DNA from: Pandoraea pneumonica
GTDB lineage: Bacteria; Pseudomonadota; Gammaproteobacteria; Burkholderiales; Burkholderiaceae
Direction: 5' to 3'
DNA length: 64,000 nucleotides
NCBI RefSeq assembly: GCF_902459645.1
Contig: NZ_CABPSK010000006.1
Coordinates: 62,001 to 126,000 of the forward strand
The notes beneath the pieces were generated by a model. That model saw nothing but the letters and a program-made list of their open reading frames with translations. It did not search any database and had not been told where the DNA came from. Position 1 is the stretch's first letter. Each line of letters begins with the position of its first letter. Below, in pieces: positions 38,454 to 47,850 of the stretch. The translations under genes and the position numbers were made by a program.

Positions 38454-41059
38454 GCCGCTGCTCCTGCCTTGTGACCTGCCTCATGCGCACCACCGAGGTA
38501 CGCCGCCGCGAGCCGCGCATCTCCGGCAAGTTCGCCAGCCGAGCCGCTCACCGTCACGCGACCTTCTTCGAGGACATAACCCCGGTCGGCAATCGACAAC
38601 GCCATCGCGGCCATTTGGTCGACGAGCAACATCGACAGCGACTCGCGGCGTAGTGCATCGAGCGACGCGAACAATTCCGCGATGACCTTCGGTGCGAGGC
38701 CCAGCGACGGCTCGTCGAGCAGCAGCACACGCGGCGCTGACATCAACGCCCGCGCAATGGCGAGCATCTGCTGCTCGCCGCCGGAGAGCAGACCGGCGCG
38801 CTGATGTTGCCGCTCGTGCAAGCGTGGATATCGCGCAAACATCTGTGCGATGCGCGCGTCGAGCGTGGCACGCGGCAAACGTCCGCACGGGAACGCGCCG
38901 AGCCGCAGGTTATCGAGCACCGACAACTCCGGAAATACCTGACGCCCTTCGGGCACGAGCACTACGCCTAGCGCGGCGATCTTCGCGGCGTCCAGTCGTG
39001 ACAGGTCGCGTCCGTTGAACGTAATGCCGCCGCTAACCGGACGATGCAGCCCAGCCAGCGCACGCATGAGGGTCGATTTGCCAGCACCGTTGGCACCGAG
39101 CAGCGCGACGAGTTCACCATCGCGCACCTGAATCGAGACGTCATGCAGCACCGGCGCGGCACCATAGCCCGCCGTCAGCTTGCCGACGCCGAGCACCTCC
39201 GGGGTGGAGACGGCGACGCGCTCCACCGGCACCGCCGCATCGGCCGCCGCTGCGCCGAGATAGGCCTGCCGCACACGTTCGTCGTGCCGAATCGCGGTGG
39301 GGGTGCCTTGCGCGAGAAAGCGCCCGGCGTCGATCACGACGATGCCGTCCGACACGCCCATCACCAGCGACATGTCATGCTCGACGAGCCCCACAGCCAC
39401 ACCACTGTCGGCGATTTGCCGCAGCAGCTTGCCAAGCTTTTCCTTGTCTTGCGTCGACAAACCGGCAGCCGGTTCATCGAGCAGCAAGACGGCGGGGCGA
39501 GTGGCCAACGCCCGGGCAATTTCCACCAAACGGCGGTCGACGTGCGCGAGATCGGCGGCCATGAGATCGACATCGCCGTGATAGCCACACGCCCGCAACA
39601 AGGCCAGCGCCTCATCGCGTTGCGTTGCGCTCTGCATGCGGGCAACGCCGAGCAACCCGCCAAGACGCCCCGCGCTCAACGCCAGCGTGACGTTATCGAG
39701 CACGCTCATGCCGCCGAACAGTTGCGACGTTTGATACGTGCGCGCCACGCCGTGCCGCGCACTGTCGCAAGCGCCTTTGGCCGCTAGCTCGTCAGTACCG
39801 AGCGAGCGCGTACCCGAGAGCGGACGGTAGAAGCCGGAGAGCATGTTGAGCACGGTCGACTTGCCTGCACCGTTCGGGCCGATCAGACTCGTGACCCGCG
39901 CCGAGGGAAGGTCGAAGGACAAGTCGGCCACGGCCTTCACGCCACCGAACGTCATCGCTAGCCCATGCGCCGCCAGTCCTTTGCGCTGCGCCGGATCGAG
40001 CACCGGCAAGGTCAGCGCCGATGCCGTGTCGCTGCCGCCATGACCTGCCCCGGCGCGCCGCCGCGATTGCCACCACTGCCCCAGCACGCCGATCACGCCG
40101 TTGGGCGCGCCCCACAGCACCACCAGCAAGAGCACGCCGAAGCACAGCAGCCGCAGGTTCTCGAGACTGGCCAGAAATTCCGGCAACAGGCCGACGATCA
40201 CTGCGCCGACCAGCGGTCCGGCAATGGTGCCCGCACCACCGATCATCACGACGAGCACGAACAAAATCGATTGCAGAAACGAGAACATGCCCGGCGTGAC
40301 CATGCCTTGCAACGGTGCGAACAATCCGCCCGCTAACCCGGCGAGCGCCGCAGAGAAAGCGAACGCCACGGCCTTCACAACGAGAGGATTGACGCCGATC
40401 GATGCCGCCGCCGTCTCGCTGTCTCGCACTGCGCGCATGGCGGCGCCCCATGCGCCGCGAGAGATGCGCGCATAGATCAGCAACGCGACGGCAAGCACGG
40501 CCAGCGCTGCGACGGCGACAACGCGTTCGCTGCCGCCAATGCCGAAGACGCCCGGCGGCATCACGCCCATCAGCCCGTTCTGGCCGCCCGTCAGGCCACG
40601 CCATTCGACGGCACCGTGTTCGACGATGAAGCCGAAGGCAATCGTCACCATCGCCAGCCCCGGCCCGCGCACGCGCAGCGCAGGCAGCGCCAACAAACCA
40701 CCGGTGAGTGCCGCGATTGCGCCACCTGCCAGCCATGCGGGCCAGAACGGCCAGCCCGCTTGCGTGGTCAGAATCGCTACCGCATACGCACCGATGGCGT
40801 AGAAGCCGACGTGGCCGAACGACACCTGTCCGGTAAGCCCCAGCAAAAGATTCAGACCGACGCCGCAGATCGCGAGCAACGCGACACCGGCGATCACCAC
40901 GACGAAATAGCCGTTCACGACACACGCAGCACCGGCCATCGCCAACAACGCGACGCCGAGCGCGGCAGCAAGCGCGAGGCCGTCGCGCGAGGTCCGGCGC
41001 TTTTGCAACGCTTGCGCTTTGGAAGGTTGCGACGCCAGCCGCAAAGAAGAATCGCTCAT
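38450..41059 (-). CDS. LivM-LivG-LivF fusion: ABC permease with two ATPase domains
   Basis: An 869-residue protein joining three subunits normally made separately in branched-chain-amino-acid (HAAT) transporters. The LivM-type permease is about residues 28-335 (GLTGQVSFGHVGFYAIGAY), the LivG-type ATPase about 352-590 (Walker A GPNGAGKST near 393, LLLDEPAAGL), and the LivF-type ATPase about 618-860 (GANGAGKST near 654, LSGGEQQMLAIARAL, LLLDEPSLGLAP). The LivG signature is degenerate (LAHVDRRLVEIARAL). ATG 41059 overlaps the livH-like stop by 4 nt. Confidence 0.92.
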   Translation of the reverse strand: MSDSSLRLASQPSKAQALQKRRTSRDGLALAAALGVALLAMAGAACVVNGYFVVVIAGVALLAICGVGLNLLLGLTGQVSFGHVGFYAIGAYAVAILTTQAGWPFWPAWLAGGAIAALTGGLLALPALRVRGPGLAMVTIAFGFIVEHGAVEWRGLTGGQNGLMGVMPPGVFGIGGSERVVAVAALAVLAVALLIYARISRGAWGAAMRAVRDSETAAASIGVNPLVVKAVAFAFSAALAGLAGGLFAPLQGMVTPGMFSFLQSILFVLVVMIGGAGTIAGPLVGAVIVGLLPEFLASLENLRLLCFGVLLLVVLWGAPNGVIGVLGQWWQSRRRAGAGHGGSDTASALTLPVLDPAQRKGLAAHGLAMTFGGVKAVADLSFDLPSARVTSLIGPNGAGKSTVLNMLSGFYRPLSGTRSLGTDELAAKGACDSARHGVARTYQTSQLFGGMSVLDNVTLALSAGRLGGLLGVARMQSATQRDEALALLRACGYHGDVDLMAADLAHVDRRLVEIARALATRPAVLLLDEPAAGLSTQDKEKLGKLLRQIADSGVAVGLVEHDMSLVMGVSDGIVVIDAGRFLAQGTPTAIRHDERVRQAYLGAAAADAAVPVERVAVSTPEVLGVGKLTAGYGAAPVLHDVSIQVRDGELVALLGANGAGKSTLMRALAGLHRPVSGGITFNGRDLSRLDAAKIAALGVVLVPEGRQVFPELSVLDNLRLGAFPCGRLPRATLDARIAQMFARYPRLHERQHQRAGLLSGGEQQMLAIARALMSAPRVLLLDEPSLGLAPKVIAELFASLDALRRESLSMLLVDQMAAMALSIADRGYVLEEGRVTVSGSAGELAGDARLAAAYLGGAHEAGHKAGAAA

Positions 41060-41934
41060 ACCTTGCGCACCTCCGCGCGGCCGAACATGCCGTCCGGTCG
41101 CATCGCCAGTAGCACGATGACCAGACCGAACGTGATGATTTGCGTGTAGCCCGAGCCGAGCGTCGCGGTGATCATCGCCTCGGTGATGCCGAACAACAGG
41201 CCTGCGATCATCACGCCCCACGCGCTGGACAATCCACCGAGAATCGCCACCGCAAACGCCTTGAGACCGAACACAGTGCCCATGTCCGCCTGCACATTGA
41301 ACAGCGGGGCGATCAGCACCCCGGCGATACCGGCGAGCAGCGTCGAGATCGCAAACGCGCCCGCGATGGTGCGCTGGATCGGAATGCCCATAAGCCGGGC
41401 GGCGTCACGGTTCTGCACCACGGCGAGCATGGCCACGCCCCAGCGCGAGCGGCGCAACACGTAGTGCAGCAACGCGGCCAGCGCGAGTCCCACGACCGGA
41501 ATCAGCAGTTGTAACGGATAGACGCCGAGTCCCGCGTCACCGATTTGCAGCGAGCTTTGCGCGAGCGGCGAGGGCAGGCTGCGCGGCTCCGTGCCGAAGG
41601 TCAGCATGACGAGGTTGTCGAGCACGATGCCGAGCGCCACCGTCGCCATCAACCACGCGCTCGACTTGCGCCGCACGAACGGCTGCACGGCGAGCCGCTC
41701 GACGACGAGTCCGTAGACGGCGCACAGCGCCAGCGCTGCGACGATGGCCAGCGGCATCGGCCAGCCGAGCGTCTGCGCAAACGTGTACGCCAGGACTGCG
41801 CCCAGCATCATCGAGCTGCCCTGCGCGAAATTGACCGTCGCGCTCACAGCGAAAGTCAGATGAAAGCCGAGTGCCATGAGGCCGTACATACTGCCGAGCC
41901 CCAGGCCGGCGACGAGCGCCGAGATCCATTGCAT
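41056..41934 (-). CDS. Branched-chain-amino-acid-type ABC permease (LivH-like)
   Basis: A 292-residue inner-membrane permease with about eight hydrophobic segments. It shows the LivH-family ALGFHLTFAVSATVNFAQGSSMMLGA and GLKAFAVAILGGLSSAWGVMIAGLLFGITEA. It pairs with the LivM domain of the fusion. ATG 41934 is chosen over a longer frame to 41958. The substrate could be an amide or ureide rather than leucine, given the amidohydrolase in the operon. Confidence 0.93.
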   Translation of the reverse strand: MQWISALVAGLGLGSMYGLMALGFHLTFAVSATVNFAQGSSMMLGAVLAYTFAQTLGWPMPLAIVAALALCAVYGLVVERLAVQPFVRRKSSAWLMATVALGIVLDNLVMLTFGTEPRSLPSPLAQSSLQIGDAGLGVYPLQLLIPVVGLALAALLHYVLRRSRWGVAMLAVVQNRDAARLMGIPIQRTIAGAFAISTLLAGIAGVLIAPLFNVQADMGTVFGLKAFAVAILGGLSSAWGVMIAGLLFGITEAMITATLGSGYTQIITFGLVIVLLAMRPDGMFGRAEVRKV

Positions 41935-42016
41935 GAGAAGTCCTCCGGGACGCCGCATGGCGGCGCCCGTTCATTGCCGGTGTCGTGTGTTCGTGTCGTG
42001 CCGTCGGTTGCGAGAA

Positions 42017-43279
42017 CTACTTCGCTGCGACCTTCGCGCCAGCGGGTGCCACCGGCACGATGCGGTTGTCGATGAACTGCGCCCACACATAGTCCTGTGC
42101 CGAGAGGGCGTCGTGTTGCGCTTCGCTGAACGGCTTCACATACGTCTTGATGAGCCCTTCGTAGCGATCGATTTTGTAGAAGCCAGTACGGATGGCGTCG
42201 CCGTTGGTCGACCCAGCGCGATCGATCGCGAGCGCCGTGAGACGCATGGCGTCGTAGGCGTTGGCGACACCGACGGCCGGGGTAATGTCGTCCGGTCCCT
42301 TGATGTCCGGATACTTCGCCTTGAGCGCGGCGACGACACGCGTGCTCACTGGCGACGTCGCGCCGAAGAAGCTATACGTCTGCACGAAATGCACGGTCTT
42401 GGCGTTCGGGCCTGCGAGTTCGGTGAAGCGCCCGCCTGCCGGGCCCCAGTGCGAGACGATGGGTACCTTCCAGCCCATGCGGTCGAGCGACTTCACAACC
42501 TGTGCCGACGGCCCGACGTTGCCGACCATCAGCAGCGTGTCTGCCCCCGCTGCCTTCAGGCGTCCGAGTTGCGGCGTCACGTCCACGTCGTTCGCCTCGA
42601 ACTTCTCGACGGCGGCGGGCTTCATGCCCTTTGCCGCAAGCGCTGCCACGATGCCTTTCTCGTTCGATTCGCCCCACGGGTTGTTCACGAGAATCAGGCC
42701 AAGTTTCTTCGCGCCGAAGGTCTGCTGCGCGTAGTTCACCATCGCGCCGTCGACGATTTCATCCACCGCCGACACCCGGAACACGAAGTTCGGATTGGCA
42801 CCGTTGTGGGTAATCGGCGTACCAGCCGCCCACGGTCCCATGAACGGCACTTTCTCCTGATTGGCGATAGGGACGATGGCCATCGAGACCGGCGTATCGA
42901 GACCGCCGAAGAGCACGGCCACTTTGTCTTTGTAGATCAATTCGCGCGCCGCGAGCACACCCTTGGCCGGGTTGCCTTCGTCGTCGCGCCGGACCAGTTC
43001 GAGCTTGCGCCCGCCGAGTACGCCGCCACTCGCGTTGATCTCGTCGATGGCGATGGTCATGCCGCGCGTGAGCGCTTCTCCGGCACGTGCCGACTGTCCC
43101 GAGAGCGCCGTGACGAGGCCGATCTTGACCGTGTCCGCGGCGTAGCTCGCGACGCTGGCAAACGACATACCGGCCGCAGCGATGGCGAGCGCGCTCGCAC
43201 GAAGCCAGCGGCGGCGGGAGGGCGTCGACGAGCAGGGGCTGACGGCGTTGTGACGAGCTGAGGCAGACGAAGCAGACAT
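42017..43279 (-). CDS. ABC substrate-binding protein (Leu/Ile/Val-type)
   Basis: A 420-residue periplasmic protein with a twin-Arg-like basic start (SRRRWLRASALAIAAAG) and cleavage near SYA-AD. The mature part has the type I periplasmic-binding fold (VKIGLVTALSGQSARAGEAL, GGRKLELVRRDDEGNP). The start at MSASSASAR has GGAGA 8 nt upstream; the frame extends to 43543 without a better start. First gene of the operon with LivH, the triple fusion and the amidohydrolase. Confidence 0.92.
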   Translation of the reverse strand: MSASSASARHNAVSPCSSTPSRRRWLRASALAIAAAGMSFASVASYAADTVKIGLVTALSGQSARAGEALTRGMTIAIDEINASGGVLGGRKLELVRRDDEGNPAKGVLAARELIYKDKVAVLFGGLDTPVSMAIVPIANQEKVPFMGPWAAGTPITHNGANPNFVFRVSAVDEIVDGAMVNYAQQTFGAKKLGLILVNNPWGESNEKGIVAALAAKGMKPAAVEKFEANDVDVTPQLGRLKAAGADTLLMVGNVGPSAQVVKSLDRMGWKVPIVSHWGPAGGRFTELAGPNAKTVHFVQTYSFFGATSPVSTRVVAALKAKYPDIKGPDDITPAVGVANAYDAMRLTALAIDRAGSTNGDAIRTGFYKIDRYEGLIKTYVKPFSEAQHDALSAQDYVWAQFIDNRIVPVAPAGAKVAAK

Positions 43280-43554
43280 GAGCAATCTCCGAGAGGAAGC
43301 ATCAGAAGCGAAGCGGGAAGGGCGGGCGCCCCAACATCGGGTGCGGCCCACGATGTCTCCGCCGTACGCAAGAGGCATGCCACCTCGTCGACATTTCGAT
43401 ACTGCGACGCCGAACGATAGGAATACCAACGTGTTGACGATCTGGCATTGAAATTGCGAACGATTGCGTAGGACGTTCGTTGACGATGCGCTTTGCGCCA
43501 ACTCGGAACGCGCCCGCACTGCGGCGGTGCGCGAATGTTTCAAGACGACACACG

Positions 43555-44541
43555 ATGACTTCTGCTCTGCCTCTTTCTCTACCCTCGCAACCCGATGCGC
43601 CCACGACTGGTGACATGCGCTTCGGCCCGCTTCGCTCGCACGAGCGCTTCGACTATTTGCCGATTACGGCGCGCGACACCTATCGCTGGCCCAACGGCGC
43701 GCGTCTGGCGGTGTATCTCGGCTTCAATCTGGAGCACTTTGCTTTCGGGGAAGGGCTGGGGGCGAATCTCGGTCCCCTCTCGCCACAGCCCGACGTGCTC
43801 AACTACAGTTGGCGCGAATACGGAAACCGCGTGGGCGCGTGGCGCTGTCTCGATCTGTTTGGCGATCTGGCGATGCGGGCTGGCGTGGTGCTCAATACGT
43901 CGCTGCTCGATCACTGTCCCGAGCTCGTGCGCGCTTGCGTGGAGCGTGGCGATGAGCTGATCGGCCATGGCCATACGAATGCGCATCGGCAAAGCGATTT
44001 CGAGCCCGCGCACGAGCGCGATCTGCTCGCGCATTGCCGTTCCCGCCTGACGGAGATGACCGGCTACACGCCGACCGGATGGCTTTCGCCGTGGATTTCC
44101 GAGACACATCACACACCGGATCTTCTCGTGCGCACCGGCTATCGCTACACATTGAACTGGTGTCACGACGACCGCCCGGTGCGCATGCGTACCGCGCACG
44201 GCACGCTGTGGTCGGTGCCTTATCCGCAGGAGGTGAACGATATTCCGATGATCGTCGGGCGCCAGATGGACGGCGCAGCGTTCGCCGACGTGATTGCCGA
44301 CAATTTCGACGAGATGTACGCTCAGGCCGAACATCCCACGCGTGGGCAGCCGCTCGTGATGGGGATTGCGCTGCATCCGTATCTCGTTGGGCAGCCGTAT
44401 CGCCTGCGGCATTTGCGACGGGTGCTCACACCGATTGCCCAAGCGGCGCAGCGCGGCGAGATTTGGCTGGCCACGCCCGGCGATATCGCCGCGCACGTGG
44501 CGGCGGTTAGCGTTGCCGAGCCCGGCGCTGTCATGGGATGA
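43555..44541 (+). CDS. Polysaccharide-deacetylase-family hydrolase (PuuE allantoinase-like)
   Basis: A 328-residue NodB-fold enzyme. It lacks a signal peptide and carries a metal-type HGHTNAH segment, GWLSPWISETHHTPDLL and WCHDDRPV, as in the PuuE group of cytoplasmic allantoinase-like deacetylases. It probably hydrolyses an amide or ureide. ATG 43555 is taken; an upstream ATG (43480) would add 25 atypical residues. It is divergent from the transporter operon and is followed 7 nt later by a GntR regulator. Confidence 0.82.
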   Translation: MTSALPLSLPSQPDAPTTGDMRFGPLRSHERFDYLPITARDTYRWPNGARLAVYLGFNLEHFAFGEGLGANLGPLSPQPDVLNYSWREYGNRVGAWRCLDLFGDLAMRAGVVLNTSLLDHCPELVRACVERGDELIGHGHTNAHRQSDFEPAHERDLLAHCRSRLTEMTGYTPTGWLSPWISETHHTPDLLVRTGYRYTLNWCHDDRPVRMRTAHGTLWSVPYPQEVNDIPMIVGRQMDGAAFADVIADNFDEMYAQAEHPTRGQPLVMGIALHPYLVGQPYRLRHLRRVLTPIAQAAQRGEIWLATPGDIAAHVAAVSVAEPGAVMG

Positions 44542-44548
44542 ACGCATC

Positions 44549-45502
44549 ATGACGCTCAAGCCGTATTGCCCGGATTGCGAATCTTCGACCCTATTGCCAT
44601 TGCCCCCTATGCCAGCCGACAAGCCCGCCGCCCGTGCGCGCCGTCCTGCCGCTCATGCCGCTAATGCCGCCTCGGACGGAAACGAAACCGAATCCCGCCT
44701 GCTCTCGTTGCACTCGCCCGTCGCGAACGACGACGAGCAGAGTGCCGAGACGCGCATCGAGACTCAGATCTACCGCACCATCGTCGATGGCGTGCTCGCG
44801 CATCGGCTTACCCCCGGCACCAAGCTGCCCGAGCCGGAACTCTGCCAATTGTTCGATGTGGGACGCGCGGTGGTGCGGCGCGTGCTGGAGCGTCTAGCGC
44901 ACGACGGCATCGTGACGCTCAGGCCGAACAAAGGCGCTGTCATCGCCGAGCCGACGCCGGAGGAAACCCGCGAGATTTTCGAAGCCCGGCGTGCGTTGGA
45001 GCGTTCGCTCGTGGAGCTTGCCGTGTCGCGCGTGACCGAAGACGATCTCGCCATGCTGCGCCGCCAACTCGATGCCGAGCACGAAGCCATGCACCGTTTC
45101 GATCAGCCGTCGTGGGCACGGCTGGCGAGCGACTTCCACCTGCGTGTTGCCGCGCTTGCGGGCAATGCGGTGCTGTTGCGCTATCTCACTGAATTGATTT
45201 CGCGGTGTTCGCTCATCGTGGGCTTGTACGAGCCGCCGGGTTACGCGCCGTGCGAACACGACGAGCATGCGGCCATTGTGGCCTGCATCGAAGCGCGCGA
45301 CGCCGCGGGGGCTATCGCCCGCATGCAGTCGCATCTCGAGGAACTTGAGCGCCGCATCGAGACGACCCGCATGCGAGGACAAAAGAGTCTGGCGTCGTTG
45401 CTGGGTTTGCCGGAGGTGCCGGAAGTGTCGCTTGCCGGGGACGACGAACCGCCTGCCGCGTCTGTAGCGCCTGCCAAGCGCACTAGCCGCAAACGCGCCT
45501 GA
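44549..45502 (+). CDS. GntR-family regulator (FCD subfamily)
   Basis: A 317-residue regulator. A Pro/Ala-rich leader of about 70 residues precedes the winged helix (TQIYRTIVDGVLAHRLTPGTKL ... GRAVVRRVLERLAHDGIVTLRPNKGA) and an all-helical FCD sensor (about 150-285) with metal-ligand His residues (DFHLRV, HDEHAAIV). Start may be 44549 or ATG 44609. It probably controls the deacetylase and the divergent transporter-amidohydrolase operon. Confidence 0.88.
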   Translation: MTLKPYCPDCESSTLLPLPPMPADKPAARARRPAAHAANAASDGNETESRLLSLHSPVANDDEQSAETRIETQIYRTIVDGVLAHRLTPGTKLPEPELCQLFDVGRAVVRRVLERLAHDGIVTLRPNKGAVIAEPTPEETREIFEARRALERSLVELAVSRVTEDDLAMLRRQLDAEHEAMHRFDQPSWARLASDFHLRVAALAGNAVLLRYLTELISRCSLIVGLYEPPGYAPCEHDEHAAIVACIEARDAAGAIARMQSHLEELERRIETTRMRGQKSLASLLGLPEVPEVSLAGDDEPPAASVAPAKRTSRKRA

Positions 45503-45511
45503 GGACATCGC

Positions 45512-46147
45512 ATGGAAATCGACTTCCGTGAAATCACGGCGTATCAGCGATACAAACTGATGGCCAGTCTGATCGTGCCGCGTCCGATCGCGCTCGTGAC
45601 CACGATCAGCGATGGCGGCACCGTCAATGCGGCGCCGTTCTCGATGTTCAACATGCTCGGCGAAGAGCCGCCGATTGTGATGCTATCGATCAACCGGCGC
45701 GACGACGACTCGCTGAAGGACACCGCGACGAACATCCTGCGCGACCGGGAGTACGTCGTGCATCTGACCGACGAGGCGATGGCGGCGCGCATGCACGCGT
45801 GCGGAGACAGTCTGCCGCCGACCGAGAGCGAGTTGGTGCACGCAGGACTCACGCCGGTAGCGAGCAGCCTTGTCGCGCCGCCGCGCATTGCCGAAGCCCC
45901 GGTTGCGTTCGAATGCACCTTGTGGGAAACGCTGGAGACACCGAGCCGTCACATCTTCATTGGCCGTGTCGAGCGCATGCACGCCCGCGACGAGTTGATC
46001 GATACGCAGCATTGGCGCGTGCGCTTGCAGAACTACTTCCCTGTTGGCCGCTTCGGTGCGAGCTTCTACGTCGACACGCGCAATCGATTCTCGCTGGAGC
46101 AACGCGACGGGCAGCCCACGGCGGCGACGGCCGTCGACGAGATGTGA
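45512..46147 (+). CDS. Flavin reductase family protein
   Basis: A 211-residue FMN-binding split-barrel protein (RYKLMASLIVPRPIALVTT, VNAAPFSMFNMLGEEPPIVMLSI). It begins 9 nt after the GntR gene and is likely cotranscribed. Members reduce FMN for a monooxygenase or act as FMN oxidoreductases in catabolism. The partner is not obvious here. Confidence 0.87.
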   Translation: MEIDFREITAYQRYKLMASLIVPRPIALVTTISDGGTVNAAPFSMFNMLGEEPPIVMLSINRRDDDSLKDTATNILRDREYVVHLTDEAMAARMHACGDSLPPTESELVHAGLTPVASSLVAPPRIAEAPVAFECTLWETLETPSRHIFIGRVERMHARDELIDTQHWRVRLQNYFPVGRFGASFYVDTRNRFSLEQRDGQPTAATAVDEM

Positions 46148-46178
46148 CGACACCGGCCGCCCGCCTTGCGAGGGGCGA

Positions 46179-46913
46179 CTACGCGTGCTGACGCGTCGCC
46201 GCCAGCACGATTTCGCGAATGCAAACGCCTGGCGGCTGGGCGTAGGCGTAATAGATGGCATTGGCCACGTCGTCCGCCGTCAGAACCTTGCCGCCCATCT
46301 CCGACTTCCACGCTTCGTAGCCCGTCTTGATGCTCTCGTCGGTCGTGTGGCTGAGCAGATCGGTCTCGACCGCACCCGGGGCAATCGTCACCACGCGCAC
46401 GTTATGCGCCGAGAGTTCCTCGCGCAGGTTTTCCGACAATCCGTGAACTGCGAACTTAGTGCCGACGTAAGCGACATGGTTGGGGAACGTCTTGCGCCCG
46501 GCCACCGAGCTGATGTTGACGATGGTGCCGCGCTGGCGCTGCACCATGCCAGCAGCAACGGCGTGCACCCCGTTGAGCACGCCCTTGATGTTGACGTCGA
46601 TCATGCGATCCCATTCGGCGGGGTCTTGCCGCGTGATGTCGCCGAGCAACATCATGCCCGCATTGTTGATGATGGCGTCTGCGGGGCCGAACTGCTGTTC
46701 TGCTTCGCGCACCGCGGCAACCAACGCGTCCCGGTCGGTGACGTCCACCGATCGCGTCATCATGTTCGGCAGATCGAGTGCCTGCATTTTTTCCAGGCGA
46801 CGCGCCAGCAACAGCAGCGGGTGGCCGTGAGACGAAAACAGGCGAGCGGTCGTCATACCGATGCCGGAACTGGCGCCGGTGATGATCACGAGGGGTTTTT
46901 GCGCTGCGGTCAT
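46179..46913 (-). CDS. SDR family oxidoreductase
   Basis: A 244-residue classical short-chain dehydrogenase. It has the cofactor motif TGASSGIG, NNAG, catalytic Ser in NISSVAG, and YVGTK with the Tyr-Lys pair, followed by PGAVETDL. The region resembles YdfG/serine-dehydrogenase-like NADP enzymes. The substrate is unknown. It is divergent from the TetR gene, which may control it. Confidence 0.9.
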   Translation of the reverse strand: MTAAQKPLVIITGASSGIGMTTARLFSSHGHPLLLLARRLEKMQALDLPNMMTRSVDVTDRDALVAAVREAEQQFGPADAIINNAGMMLLGDITRQDPAEWDRMIDVNIKGVLNGVHAVAAGMVQRQRGTIVNISSVAGRKTFPNHVAYVGTKFAVHGLSENLREELSAHNVRVVTIAPGAVETDLLSHTTDESIKTGYEAWKSEMGGKVLTADDVANAIYYAYAQPPGVCIREIVLAATRQHA

Positions 46914-47028
46914 GAACTGCCTCCAGAGGTTGGTGTGGCCGATCGTTAAGCGTCGACTGAAATTCTAGGCACAAATGTCGATACAGTTGCCGTGAAGCGA
47001 GGCGGGGTGCGGCAGGTTTGAAGCCGAT

Positions 47029-47057
47029 TTGACATTTAACCAACCAACTAGTAGATT
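47029..47057 (+). promoter_or_regulatory. tetR promoter with overlapping operator
   Basis: TTGACA (47029-47034) and TAGATT (47052-47057) have ideal 17-nt spacing. CAACCAACTAG (47041-47051) fills the spacer and TTGG continues through the -10. This is an imperfect copy of the perfect palindrome at 47795. Repressor binding here would block RNA polymerase. Confidence 0.7.
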
Positions 47058-47144
47058 GGCTGCCATTGAATGTTTTCATCGGCGTCGATGGTGGGTTCGG
47101 AGATTGCGTGCCGAGCCCCGTTGGCCCGAATCGAGCTAAGGACT

Positions 47145-47732
47145 ATGACCGTAACGTTGTCGCCGCGTGCCACCGAAATTGCCGATCACACCAAACAATT
47201 GTTGGCGGCAGGGGGATATCACGGCTTCAGCTACGCCGATTTATCCGAGCGCGTGAACATCGGCAAGGCGAGCATCCATCACCATTTCCCGAGCAAGGCC
47301 GAACTGGTGCTCACTGTCGTCAAACGGCACCGGGAGCAAGCCAGTGAGGGACTGGCGGCGCTGGATCAGCACGTCGCAGACCCCACGGCCCGCCTGAACG
47401 CTTATACCGATTACTGGGCGCAATGCATTCGTGACGGTTCAATGCCGATGTGTATATGCGCCATGCTCGCCGCCGAGCTGCCCATGATCCCGAAAGAGAT
47501 TGCGGACGAGGTGCGCGGCTACTTCGACAGCCTGACCGCGTGGCTCGCAACGGTGCTCGCCGCTGGCGTGGCGAAAGGGCAGTTCAAATTACGCGATAGC
47601 GCACAGGTGGAAGCGCAGACGTTGATGTCCACGGTGCACGGCGCCATGTTGACGGCGCGTGCGTTGGGCAACGCAGAGGCATTTCAGACAATTTCGCAAG
47701 CGGCGATCCGCCGCTTGAGCGCGACGGACTGA
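47145..47732 (+). CDS. TetR family transcriptional regulator
   Basis: A 195-residue repressor. Its N-terminal HTH (about residues 8-55) has GFSYADLSERVNIGKASIHHHFPSKAEL. The helical ligand domain contains a CICAMLAAELP stretch like the AcuR/YxaF-type C-terminal domain. ATG 47145 is chosen because it leaves an 80-nt leader after the promoter; ATG 47070 is possible but would leave almost none. Operators before this gene and the next suggest autoregulation and control of 47851. Confidence 0.9.
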   Translation: MTVTLSPRATEIADHTKQLLAAGGYHGFSYADLSERVNIGKASIHHHFPSKAELVLTVVKRHREQASEGLAALDQHVADPTARLNAYTDYWAQCIRDGSMPMCICAMLAAELPMIPKEIADEVRGYFDSLTAWLATVLAAGVAKGQFKLRDSAQVEAQTLMSTVHGAMLTARALGNAEAFQTISQAAIRRLSATD

Positions 47733-47759
47733 GTATCGTTCGGGCGTGCCAGGAAGGAA

Positions 47760-47782
47760 GGGCGCTACGGCGCCCGATTTTT
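47760..47782 (+). terminator. Terminator after tetR
   Basis: GGGCGC-TACG-GCGCCC is followed by GATTTTT. Confidence 0.75.
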
Positions 47783-47794
47783 GATGCAACAAAC

Positions 47795-47812
47795 CAACCA
47801 ACTAGTTGGTTG
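47795..47812. promoter_or_regulatory. Perfect 18-bp palindrome, TetR operator candidate
   Basis: CAACCAACTAGTTGGTTG is a perfect palindrome located 38 nt before the next gene. The left half is identical to the sequence in the tetR promoter at 47041-47051. Confidence 0.72.
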
Positions 47813-47850
47813 TTATTTCGATCATCGCTACTTAGCGGGAGTTTCTTGCC

